Source: a virus. Taken from it: DNA of 55,186 bases. The stretch spans positions 1 to 55,186 of IMG/VR virus record IMGVR_UViG_3300030099_006009; one strand, written 5' to 3'. Shown here piece by piece: positions 40,378 through 48,022 of the stretch; within the stretch, counting starts at the first letter, position 1; every line of letters begins with the position of its first letter. The notes beneath the pieces were generated by a model. It did no database searches. It worked only from the letters and a program-made list of their open reading frames with translations, and had not been told where the DNA came from. Position numbers and translations under genes: made by a program.

Positions 40378-41285
40378 TGTAGTCTCCTAAGTATGTTAGA
40401 GATGGTAGCCATAAAATTTATTTCTTTATCTACGACCAATACATCTTGATAAGAACCATTTGATATATCAACGATAATCTCTGGTAGTTTCTCTACAGAA
40501 ATATTCTCTACCTCATCATATAGGAAACGATACAGCTCTGTGTAATCTGTAAAGTTACTATCGGCCACAAACTTACGAATAGTTCTTAAATCAACACCTT
40601 GTTTTATCATATCTAAGAACTGAAGTTTGAACTCGTTATGTAACATTCCATCTTTGTCTATCTTTAACTGACCATCAATCGCCTGTCTCTGTAAATCATT
40701 GATGACTTTTCTTAAGTCAGGATATCCTGCAGTTACCACGAGTGCCAAATCGTCTAAATCAAAAGAGATATTCTCTTCTTCCAAGATATACTTGGCGTGA
40801 ACAGCAACATCTTTCTTTGATGGTGGGATAATCTTATAGGTCTGACATCTACTTTGTATCGGGTCAATAATTTTCTCAACATAGTTACAAGTCAAGATGA
40901 ATCGACAATGTTGTGAGAATGTCTCCATAAGATTACGAAGAGCCGGTTGAGCTGAGTTAACATTAAGATAATCAGCCTCATCCAAGATTACAATTTTGTT
41001 TGGTTTAAAACCAACAGAAGAAGCAAAGTTCTTAAGTTTATCTCTTACCAAGTCTATGTTTCGTTCATCCGAAGCATTAATATAGAGATAGTCACATTCA
41101 ATAGCATTTACGATAATCTTGGCAAGGGTTGTTTTACCCCCACCGGCTCTACCATACAATAATAGGTGTGGAACGTTTTGTTCCTCTATGAACCTCTCGA
41201 CTTTTGTCTTGAGAGTTTCATTACCAACATATGTATCTAATGTCGATGGACGATATCGTTCCACCCATAATCCATGTGAACTCAT
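40374..41285 (-). CDS. 44: Clamp-loader large subunit gp44 (AAA+ ATPase)
   Basis: 303 residues: ERYRPSTLDTYVG start, Walker A GRAGGGKTT (45-53), Walker B VILDEAD, sensor LTCNY and the SRC motif (QSRCQTY) for the arginine finger. Typical T4 gp44/RFC-type. With gp62 it loads the gp45 clamp for gp43. One base separates it from the clamp gene. Confidence 0.96.
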   Translation of the reverse strand: MSSHGLWVERYRPSTLDTYVGNETLKTKVERFIEEQNVPHLLLYGRAGGGKTTLAKIIVNAIECDYLYINASDERNIDLVRDKLKNFASSVGFKPNKIVILDEADYLNVNSAQPALRNLMETFSQHCRFILTCNYVEKIIDPIQSRCQTYKIIPPSKKDVAVHAKYILEEENISFDLDDLALVVTAGYPDLRKVINDLQRQAIDGQLKIDKDGMLHNEFKLQFLDMIKQGVDLRTIRKFVADSNFTDYTELYRFLYDEVENISVEKLPEIIVDISNGSYQDVLVVDKEINFMATISNILRRLQ

Positions 41286-41286
41286 A

Positions 41287-42009
41287 CTATACCTGTTGTG
41301 ATACTAAGTAATATTTAACAGAAAAGTCATCTATCTTAAACTCAATATGAGCAAGACCACCTGAACTTACTTGAAGAACTGCCTTAGAACATTCTTTGTT
41401 CGCATTTAGAACTTCCTTAAATAAGTTGGCGTTGAAGACGATTGGTTCAGTTAGTTTTACAGCACCACTCTGAACTTTGATACTAATACGATTTGAGTTG
41501 ATGTCACTAAAACCAATGACGAACTCTACACCACCATCTGTTGGTTGTATAGAAAAATGTTCTACATCGGATAAAGCACCTTTACCACGAATAAAAGAAT
41601 TGATGAACTGAGAATCGATATTGATAAGAGTATCAAACTCAGGTATGTTCTTTAGTTCTGGCACATCAGGAATTACACCAAGAGCAGCAAGAACATAACT
41701 TACAGATATTTTACCATCTGAAAATCCAAATGCTACAGGTTGTGATTCATCTGCTGGTGACTTAATTACATTGAAATCAATCTTATCAGCAAGAGTTCCT
41801 AACATTTTAGAAAGAAGTGGTGTGTCATAAACACCTACCTCAAAGTTTGGAAGTGATTGTTTACTAAGTGATAATTCACCCAAAAGACTTTTGTCTGGTG
41901 ATATAAAACGAGTAGAAAGTGTATCGCCATTTGACTCCCACTTTACTGAATTTATACTACCACCAAGATTGTATTTTTGGATAAATGTATCTAATGTGAT
42001 TTTATTCAT
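41287..42009 (-). CDS. 45: Sliding clamp gp45
   Basis: 240 residues, in line with T4 gp45 (228). Strand patterns FVIGFSDINSNRISIKV and AHIEFKIDDFSVKYYL, plus its position right before gp44, identify it. The clamp ring tethers the polymerase and in T4 activates late transcription. It starts behind promoter P5 with GGAG 10 bases before ATG. Confidence 0.92.
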   Translation of the reverse strand: MNKITLDTFIQKYNLGGSINSVKWESNGDTLSTRFISPDKSLLGELSLSKQSLPNFEVGVYDTPLLSKMLGTLADKIDFNVIKSPADESQPVAFGFSDGKISVSYVLAALGVIPDVPELKNIPEFDTLINIDSQFINSFIRGKGALSDVEHFSIQPTDGGVEFVIGFSDINSNRISIKVQSGAVKLTEPIVFNANLFKEVLNANKECSKAVLQVSSGGLAHIEFKIDDFSVKYYLVSQQV

Positions 42010-42036
42010 TATTGTTATTCTCCATATTAATATATT

Positions 42037-42065
42037 AATTTACTAACTATTTGACTAAAAGTCAA
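42037..42065 (-). promoter_or_regulatory. Sigma70-type promoter P5 with palindrome at -35
   Basis: CTTGACT, 17 bases, TAAATT. The -35 box is half of a perfect 6-3-6 palindrome, TTGACT-TTT-AGTCAA (42065-42051), which could be a protein-binding operator or chance in AT-rich DNA. It drives gp45, gp44, gp62 and the following genes. Confidence 0.72.
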
Positions 42066-42066
42066 G

Positions 42067-44592
42067 TTAAAAAAACTTTTCAATTGTATTTTTCTTTTCT
42101 ACTGGCATATCCCAAGACATAGCATCATAAAACATCTTAATCTTTTTACTAAGGGCTTTATCAAATAATTTATCTCGGTCAATATATTGATTGATAAAAT
42201 CTATGATTTGTTTAGGATCGTCATAACCTTTGTAAGCCAAACCATCAATATTATAAGGATTTTGTTTTAGATAAACCCAACGAACCTTGTTACCATTTGA
42301 AATAGGTTCGTGGTTAGTAACCTTGAAATGTCTAAGTAAGTCATTGTAAATAACAGAAGCTTTGGTGTGAACTGGTGCTCCTTTCTTCATTGATGTAAAC
42401 ATTGTCTTACTCTGAAATCCATTTTTTGATTTATCAATGTATTTATTCATACCTTTAACACCTGTTGGAAGAGCAATCTTATCTAACTCCTCATCCTTTA
42501 GATTATTTTTAAAATTTAGAATAAACTCATCAATCTTTTCTTTTGGAACTTTGGCAAGGATAGCTTTTAGAACCTTAGTCATGAAGTCACGAAATGCTGG
42601 TGGAAATGAACTACGAACAATATCTAAACCTTTAACATCAAGTTTCTCTACTTCCAAACCACCATCGTTGATAATCCATTGACCATATCTTTTCTTGGTA
42701 ACCCAAAAAGCAGATTTAGCAATCATCTCTTGTTTAATCTCAAAACGATGGTCGCCTCTGATATTTAAAAACTTACTACTGAAGTAATTGTAAGATTTAT
42801 TAATATAGTCTTGAACCTCACCAGCAATCTTAAGGATTTGTTCTGTCATAAACTTATCATCTTCGACATCAGCATTCGGAAACCTATTCTTAACAAGTGG
42901 TAGAGCAGAGTAGAAAACTGAGTCTGTATCTGTGTAAATACAATAATCTTCCTTCGTGTTTAGTATCTTATTATAGTAACTATTAGCAATCGTTTCTGTA
43001 AATTGAATCAATTTCTGACCTGTTGTTGTCGTACCTTCAGCGTTGTCAATATCATAAAACCTAAATACTGTCAATCCTAAAACTCCGTACAAACTATTTA
43101 GAAGAATTTTCTGTACCAATTGTCGTCTGTCAAAATAACCGTGTAGTTCGTCATTCCCTTCTTCACCATACTTCTTTGCCAGTTTTCTATACTCTACTCT
43201 TTCGTTAAACCACTTCTCAAGTATTGCTGGTATAACACCCTTTTGTTTGAGGTCATACAAAACACCATTTGATGAAATGGATACTTCATTCTTGTTAAAG
43301 AAATCTTTAAGTTGTCCACTTGTAAAGGTTCTGATTGTCTTACCACCCTTATCTACAGAATAGTGTTTCTCTTCACCTTTAATAAATTCTTCCGCATCCC
43401 AACCATTTATCTTACCTATTTTAGTTTCTGGCGACATATTCAAAGACATAATGATACTTGGATACATAGATGTTAAGTCTAAATCAAATACCCAATCATA
43501 ACGACCTGGTATTGGTGATTTAACATACGCACCACTAAATCTACCCTCCGAACCGTCATATGTCACATTAGCTCCTTTACTCGGAGCAACTAAACCTAAA
43601 CTACGAAGATATACTAACATAGCACCCTCAATGTATCGAGAACTAAAGTAAACCTCTTCGTAAGGTATCCTACCCAAGTGAGATACAGCTCTAGCTAAAT
43701 CCAAAAATTTAAACTTTTGGTCAAGTGCCTTAACTATCTCAACATCGTTTAGGTTGTATTCAATAAACTTATCAATGTCATCTCTGTATAAATCATCTAA
43801 TGTACCTTCATACTCGACCTTACCTAACCCTACCTCTATTGTTCCGATATGGTCTAAACGATAACTTGATTGTTGTGTATATGTAAATTTTCTGTATAAA
43901 TCCATATAATCTAAAGAACTAACACCAGCAATTCTATACATCTTTTTGTTTGGATTATATTTAACGATTTGTATTGGTGATAGAGCATTAGCAAACTCCT
44001 CACCTAAAACTTTTGAAAGACGATTATATAAATAAGGAATATCAAAGCCATTAGTGTTCCAACCAGTAACACAAGTCGGTTGAACCTTTATCCAATATCT
44101 TAAAAACTCTTTGAGTAACTCTGACTCTGTAGAATAAAAACGAATGTCTACTTCGTCTTTGATATTGTTTTGTCCCTCTCCTAAAACATAAACACGATAC
44201 TTTCCATCGTGTTTGGTATACATAGCAACCGAGGTAACTTTGTTTTGTGCTTTAGATGGTTCAGGAAAACCATCGGTAACTTCTACCTCGATATCAAAAA
44301 ATAATTCTCTGTGGTTTTTAGATGGTTCATCAGAGTCTTCGTACCTATCCAAAAGGATACGAGTTTCTAATGGAACATCAGACTCGAACACACGACCAGT
44401 CTTAAAATCTTCCTCTGTCCAATATGTGACTTTCTTAAGTTTGTCTCCATAGATAGAGCGATATGTGCCACTTCCATCTCGAACATAGGCGTAATTCTTA
44501 AATATAAAATTTTGATAACCAGCTACATCATCCCAAAGATGAACTTCTACTTGATTACCACCTCTTTTTTCACACCAAATATTTTGATACAT
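42067..44592 (-). CDS. 43: Family B DNA polymerase gp43
   Basis: 841 residues (T4 gp43 has 898). Exonuclease motif FFDIEVEV (98-105, Asp100/Glu102), GWNTNGFDIPY exo II, DLDLTSMYPSIIMS polymerase motif A, KILLNSLYGVLG motif B, CIYTDTDSVF motif C and WVTKKRYG KKRY-like motif are all present. Proofreading and polymerase active sites appear complete. The C-terminal MPVEKKNTIEKFF may bind the clamp. The message lacks a ribosome site and has a small hairpin (44602-44615). Confidence 0.97.
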   Translation of the reverse strand: MYQNIWCEKRGGNQVEVHLWDDVAGYQNFIFKNYAYVRDGSGTYRSIYGDKLKKVTYWTEEDFKTGRVFESDVPLETRILLDRYEDSDEPSKNHRELFFDIEVEVTDGFPEPSKAQNKVTSVAMYTKHDGKYRVYVLGEGQNNIKDEVDIRFYSTESELLKEFLRYWIKVQPTCVTGWNTNGFDIPYLYNRLSKVLGEEFANALSPIQIVKYNPNKKMYRIAGVSSLDYMDLYRKFTYTQQSSYRLDHIGTIEVGLGKVEYEGTLDDLYRDDIDKFIEYNLNDVEIVKALDQKFKFLDLARAVSHLGRIPYEEVYFSSRYIEGAMLVYLRSLGLVAPSKGANVTYDGSEGRFSGAYVKSPIPGRYDWVFDLDLTSMYPSIIMSLNMSPETKIGKINGWDAEEFIKGEEKHYSVDKGGKTIRTFTSGQLKDFFNKNEVSISSNGVLYDLKQKGVIPAILEKWFNERVEYRKLAKKYGEEGNDELHGYFDRRQLVQKILLNSLYGVLGLTVFRFYDIDNAEGTTTTGQKLIQFTETIANSYYNKILNTKEDYCIYTDTDSVFYSALPLVKNRFPNADVEDDKFMTEQILKIAGEVQDYINKSYNYFSSKFLNIRGDHRFEIKQEMIAKSAFWVTKKRYGQWIINDGGLEVEKLDVKGLDIVRSSFPPAFRDFMTKVLKAILAKVPKEKIDEFILNFKNNLKDEELDKIALPTGVKGMNKYIDKSKNGFQSKTMFTSMKKGAPVHTKASVIYNDLLRHFKVTNHEPISNGNKVRWVYLKQNPYNIDGLAYKGYDDPKQIIDFINQYIDRDKLFDKALSKKIKMFYDAMSWDMPVEKKNTIEKFF

Positions 44593-44601
44593 TTAGATTA
44601 T

Positions 44602-44615
44602 AAAATCCCCATTTT
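44602..44615 (-). promoter_or_regulatory. Small hairpin in polymerase leader
   Basis: AAAAU-GGGG-AUUUU lies between the likely RNA start and the polymerase ATG, which has no AGGAG-type site. T4 gp43 represses its own translation by binding a leader hairpin; this stem is short (5 bp, AU-only), so the analogy is only a suggestion. Confidence 0.35.
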
Positions 44616-44624
44616 CGATATGTA

Positions 44625-44654
44625 AATATAATAATAAAACCATATATAAGTCAA
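44625..44654 (-). promoter_or_regulatory. Sigma70-type promoter P6
   Basis: ACTTGACTTATATA at the -35 side, 18-base spacer, TATATT. Nearly the same as promoter P1 before the gene at 2055. It drives the DNA polymerase. Located just after the stop of the lipoprotein gene. Confidence 0.78.
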
Positions 44655-44661
44655 GTGTTTT

Positions 44662-45162
44662 TTAATCCATTAAAAAAATTTCTTGTGAATCTATCAATGT
44701 GTTTTGTATACTCCAATACAATCTCATTTCACTACCAGAGCCTTTATTTTGCATAACCTGTGTTGGACTTAATAAGTTATAAAAATATCCTAGACTGTCA
44801 ACTATAGAATATCTATTAGTAGTCCATCTCAAAGTGTCTACATTTACATTCATTGTATCTCTATTACCAAAGTTATCATACCATATTGCTTTAGTTCTAC
44901 TATTAGACAATAATCTGTAATGTCCACTTGAGTCATCTTCATCCCAATACATATTACTCCACCAATGCACCACTAATCTTTCTAAAGGTATGCTATCTTC
45001 GGAATGTAAATGTCCCCATATTGGTGTTGACGTAATCCATGTGTTATCTAATATTTCTATTCTAGGAACTCTTAGCATTGTAACTATGATATTTGATTTA
45101 TTTTGCTCTTCAATCCTATCATCACATCCGAATAATAATAATAAAAATAATAACTTTTTCAT
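44662..45162 (-). CDS. Predicted lipoprotein, 166 aa
   Basis: Begins MKKLLFLLLLFGCDDRIEEQ: a classic short lipoprotein signal with lipobox LFGC and Cys13. Asp at +2 is the inner-membrane retention signal in E. coli, but this rule varies in other phyla. The mature part is rich in Trp and Tyr (HWWSNMYWDEDDSSG, IWYDNFGNRD) and looks like a beta protein. Family unknown. It lies between the TonB-receptor terminator and the polymerase promoter, so it is probably a partner or immunity-type surface protein. AAGG lies 9 bases before ATG. Confidence 0.75.
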   Translation of the reverse strand: MKKLLFLLLLFGCDDRIEEQNKSNIIVTMLRVPRIEILDNTWITSTPIWGHLHSEDSIPLERLVVHWWSNMYWDEDDSSGHYRLLSNSRTKAIWYDNFGNRDTMNVNVDTLRWTTNRYSIVDSLGYFYNLLSPTQVMQNKGSGSEMRLYWSIQNTLIDSQEIFLMD

Positions 45163-45177
45163 TTAAATACCTTTGAT

Positions 45178-45205
45178 AAAAAGGGGGATATATTTCAATC
45201 CCCCT
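45178..45205 (-). terminator. Intrinsic terminator behind TonB receptor
   Basis: On the minus strand GGGGGAT, an 8-base loop, ATCCCCC, then TTTTT. The stem is perfect and GC-rich against an AT-rich background. It ends the receptor unit 13 bases after the stop codon. Confidence 0.85.
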
Positions 45206-45217
45206 AAATTTATCGTT

Positions 45218-47947
45218 TTAGAAATTAACAGAAAGTCCTAAGTTAAAATGTCTTGGTGTTCCCAAGAATACTTCGGCATTATGAGCAAGGTGAAGTTTAT
45301 CACCGTAGCCATTGTACTTACTGTTATCAACAGCATCTTGAACATATACATCGTCAAGTGCATTAAATACATGACCTGAAAGTGTCATGTTCAAACCAGC
45401 AATTTCTGGTAGTTTATAAGATAGATGTAAATCTAACTTACCATAAGATGGAGATTTCCATACTTGTGCTCTATCAGCATCACCGTCAACCTCACGAGAA
45501 TCAGGACTCCAATCAGCATAGTGATTATCATACCACCTGTAAAGACCTTGTACTCTTAATCCATCGATAGGTTTAACAGTTAATCCACCAACATAAGAAG
45601 TTTGTGGCATGTCTCCAACTTTGAGATTATTAAGAGCATATTCATACTCTGTAGAAGTCTGACCTATAATCTGACCTTCTTCATTGTATTCCATCTCTTG
45701 ATAATCACCTTTGGCGTCCCCATCAAAATACCAATCACCTATACTCACAGCTACATCTAAATCAACCATCTCGTGAAGAGCAATCTTAGATTCGACCTCT
45801 ACACCAGAGTGTGATTGATTTACACCTGTAAGATAAATGATGTCTGTATCGCCAGAATCACCTTGACCTGTGGTTACAGATTTAGTAAGGTTTCTATCAT
45901 TCCATTTGGTATTATAATAACTACCTTTGATAGCAACCGATTCACTTCTGTATTCCCCACCGATTTCAGTAGATGTAAATTTCTCATTATCAGGATCCGT
46001 TGAAACAGTTCCATCATAAGCAATTACATTATCTAAAATGGGTGGTTTTTGGACATATCCAACATTAGCAAATGCTGAAAGCCTGTCGTCAAGATTATAT
46101 CTACCACCACCTTTTACTTGGAAAGTAGTAATAGCATCGGCTTTTACAAGTTCTTTCTCAACAGAGAAATGGTCTTTGTAAGTATATCCAATGGTTGAAA
46201 TACCACCCATACCATAAAGATTAATCTTCTCTGTATCGTACTGTCCTTGTAAAAAAGCACCAAACCAATCAACTGTGGTATTGTTGTGATAAGCAATAAT
46301 ATCACCCAATCCAACTTTCTTACCGTCAGCATAATTGTCATCAGCATAGTCTACATAGTAGTCTCCACCAAGTAAGTCACGAACTTCTCTAGCATGTTCG
46401 ATACCAGCAGTTCTCCAATCAATACCAATCTGAACTTCAAGTTCGTCTGATACATCATAGTTTAACTTTGAAATCAAACCATAAGTATCTTGTCTATTGA
46501 TTGAGTTTCTAAGGATACCAGTGGAGCGGTTTTCGGTTTCTGACCATGCTGAATCTACATTAGTAGAGTTTTCTGCAATCTCGCCATCCCAATCCCATCT
46601 CCAAGGTGAACTCGCCCACCATTGATTACCTTCAACAGCAGGAAGTCTTTTTACACTTCCATAAGTTCCTGTACCACCACCAGAACCACCTGACCAATAA
46701 AGAACAGATGATAATCTAACATCTTCATTGATATCATAAAAATGATTTAGGTTTACAAGTGGTTTGTGAAAGAAGTTCTCTCTCTCGTTCAAAAGAGTAG
46801 GACTGTATCTATCCACAATGTTTGCACCATACATATACCAATATTGTTTTCCCTTATAGTCTGAACTAACGGGAGCCCAATTTTGGTTAAAGAACCTACC
46901 AGCTTCATGTTGAAACTTTTCACCTTCCGCAAAAGCAGTGACATCATATCCATCAATATCACCTGCTAACTCTTGTGAATAAGTAGCTATGTTCTGTTTG
47001 TATAGGTTCTGACCATGACGCTGTGGAGCACCAATGGCATACAACTCGAATCTTTGGTCATCACTTACCGCATAAGATGTACCAAGATAATAAGCCCAAG
47101 CGTCTGTCCATGTTCCGTCTATAAAACCATCACCGGTTTTACGAACAATCGTTCCACTTACTGCCAGTTTATCATTGATTAGACCTGAGTTATAATTCAA
47201 GGTAGATTTTAGAAATCCACCCTCACCGACTTCCTGTTTGAACTTTCCACCCTTTTCTTGGGCAGCAGGATCGGTGATTATATTCATAGTTCCACCAATA
47301 GATGGTGTTGCTAGATTTACGGCTGATAGACCTCTTTGCATCTGAATTGAAGAAGTGGCATCACCCACTCCATCCCAATTAGACCAATAAACCCATCCGT
47401 TCTCCATGTCATTTTGGGGAACACCGTTTATCATTACTGCAACGTTTCTCTGATTGAATCCACGAACATTGATACGGGCATCTCCCGCACCACCACCTTG
47501 TTGTGTAGCATAAACACTTGGTGTCGTATTAAGAATCATTGGTATGTCTTGTGAACCAAGACGAACTTCCATTTCCTCTTTACTGACATTAGTGTAAGCT
47601 ACAGGTGTTGTTTCATCTGCACGAGAAGCAAGAACTTCAAGTGCTGTGAGAGCAACAACATCAGTTTCTAAGTCGAAACTAACACTCCCAACTATGTCCC
47701 CAACCCTTACACTTTTGGTTTGGGATACATAACCGATGTATGAAGCAGTAAGATCGAAAGTACCTGTACCCGTCTCTATGACGAACTTACCCTCAGCGTC
47801 TGTTACGCCACCGAGTTCAGTACCTTCTATAACTACGTTTGCTCCAACAAGTGGTTCTTCTCCGTTTCCAACAAAACCAGTTACGGCTTGTCCAAAGACA
47901 AGACCAACTGACATCATCAGAACAGAGATAAGATTACGATAATTCAT
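45218..47947 (-). CDS. TonB-dependent outer-membrane receptor
   Basis: A full-length receptor of 909 residues. Signal peptide MNYRNLISVLMMSVGLVFGQ (cleavage about 19-20); a carboxypeptidase-regulatory-like domain (about 22-100: GEEPLVGANVVIEGTELGG, GVTDAEGKFVIETG); a possible TonB-box region TTPVAYTNVS; a plug with INVRGFNQRNVAVMINGVPQ, GWVYWSNWDGVG and SIGGTMNIIT; then a long barrel ending HFNLGLSVNF with a terminal Phe. Nothing looks disrupted. Start taken at 47947 as AGGAG is 7 bases upstream and the signal then starts the protein. It is between B12-dependent RNR and a strong terminator. Ligand unknown; B12, siderophore or glycan are options. Very unusual on a phage. Confidence 0.93.
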   Translation of the reverse strand: MNYRNLISVLMMSVGLVFGQAVTGFVGNGEEPLVGANVVIEGTELGGVTDAEGKFVIETGTGTFDLTASYIGYVSQTKSVRVGDIVGSVSFDLETDVVALTALEVLASRADETTPVAYTNVSKEEMEVRLGSQDIPMILNTTPSVYATQQGGGAGDARINVRGFNQRNVAVMINGVPQNDMENGWVYWSNWDGVGDATSSIQMQRGLSAVNLATPSIGGTMNIITDPAAQEKGGKFKQEVGEGGFLKSTLNYNSGLINDKLAVSGTIVRKTGDGFIDGTWTDAWAYYLGTSYAVSDDQRFELYAIGAPQRHGQNLYKQNIATYSQELAGDIDGYDVTAFAEGEKFQHEAGRFFNQNWAPVSSDYKGKQYWYMYGANIVDRYSPTLLNERENFFHKPLVNLNHFYDINEDVRLSSVLYWSGGSGGGTGTYGSVKRLPAVEGNQWWASSPWRWDWDGEIAENSTNVDSAWSETENRSTGILRNSINRQDTYGLISKLNYDVSDELEVQIGIDWRTAGIEHAREVRDLLGGDYYVDYADDNYADGKKVGLGDIIAYHNNTTVDWFGAFLQGQYDTEKINLYGMGGISTIGYTYKDHFSVEKELVKADAITTFQVKGGGRYNLDDRLSAFANVGYVQKPPILDNVIAYDGTVSTDPDNEKFTSTEIGGEYRSESVAIKGSYYNTKWNDRNLTKSVTTGQGDSGDTDIIYLTGVNQSHSGVEVESKIALHEMVDLDVAVSIGDWYFDGDAKGDYQEMEYNEEGQIIGQTSTEYEYALNNLKVGDMPQTSYVGGLTVKPIDGLRVQGLYRWYDNHYADWSPDSREVDGDADRAQVWKSPSYGKLDLHLSYKLPEIAGLNMTLSGHVFNALDDVYVQDAVDNSKYNGYGDKLHLAHNAEVFLGTPRHFNLGLSVNF

Positions 47948-48022
47948 AATCTGTCTCCTAGCTTTGTTATTGTTAAGACACATTTTTAATCACAGGTGTG
48001 TCGTCTGCCTGTCCGCATTTCA

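Noticed and set aside
47991-48016. Terminator between RNR and the TonB receptor
   Set aside because: Only a 5-bp imperfect stem (ACAGG/CCTGT) with no U-run; read-through seems likely.
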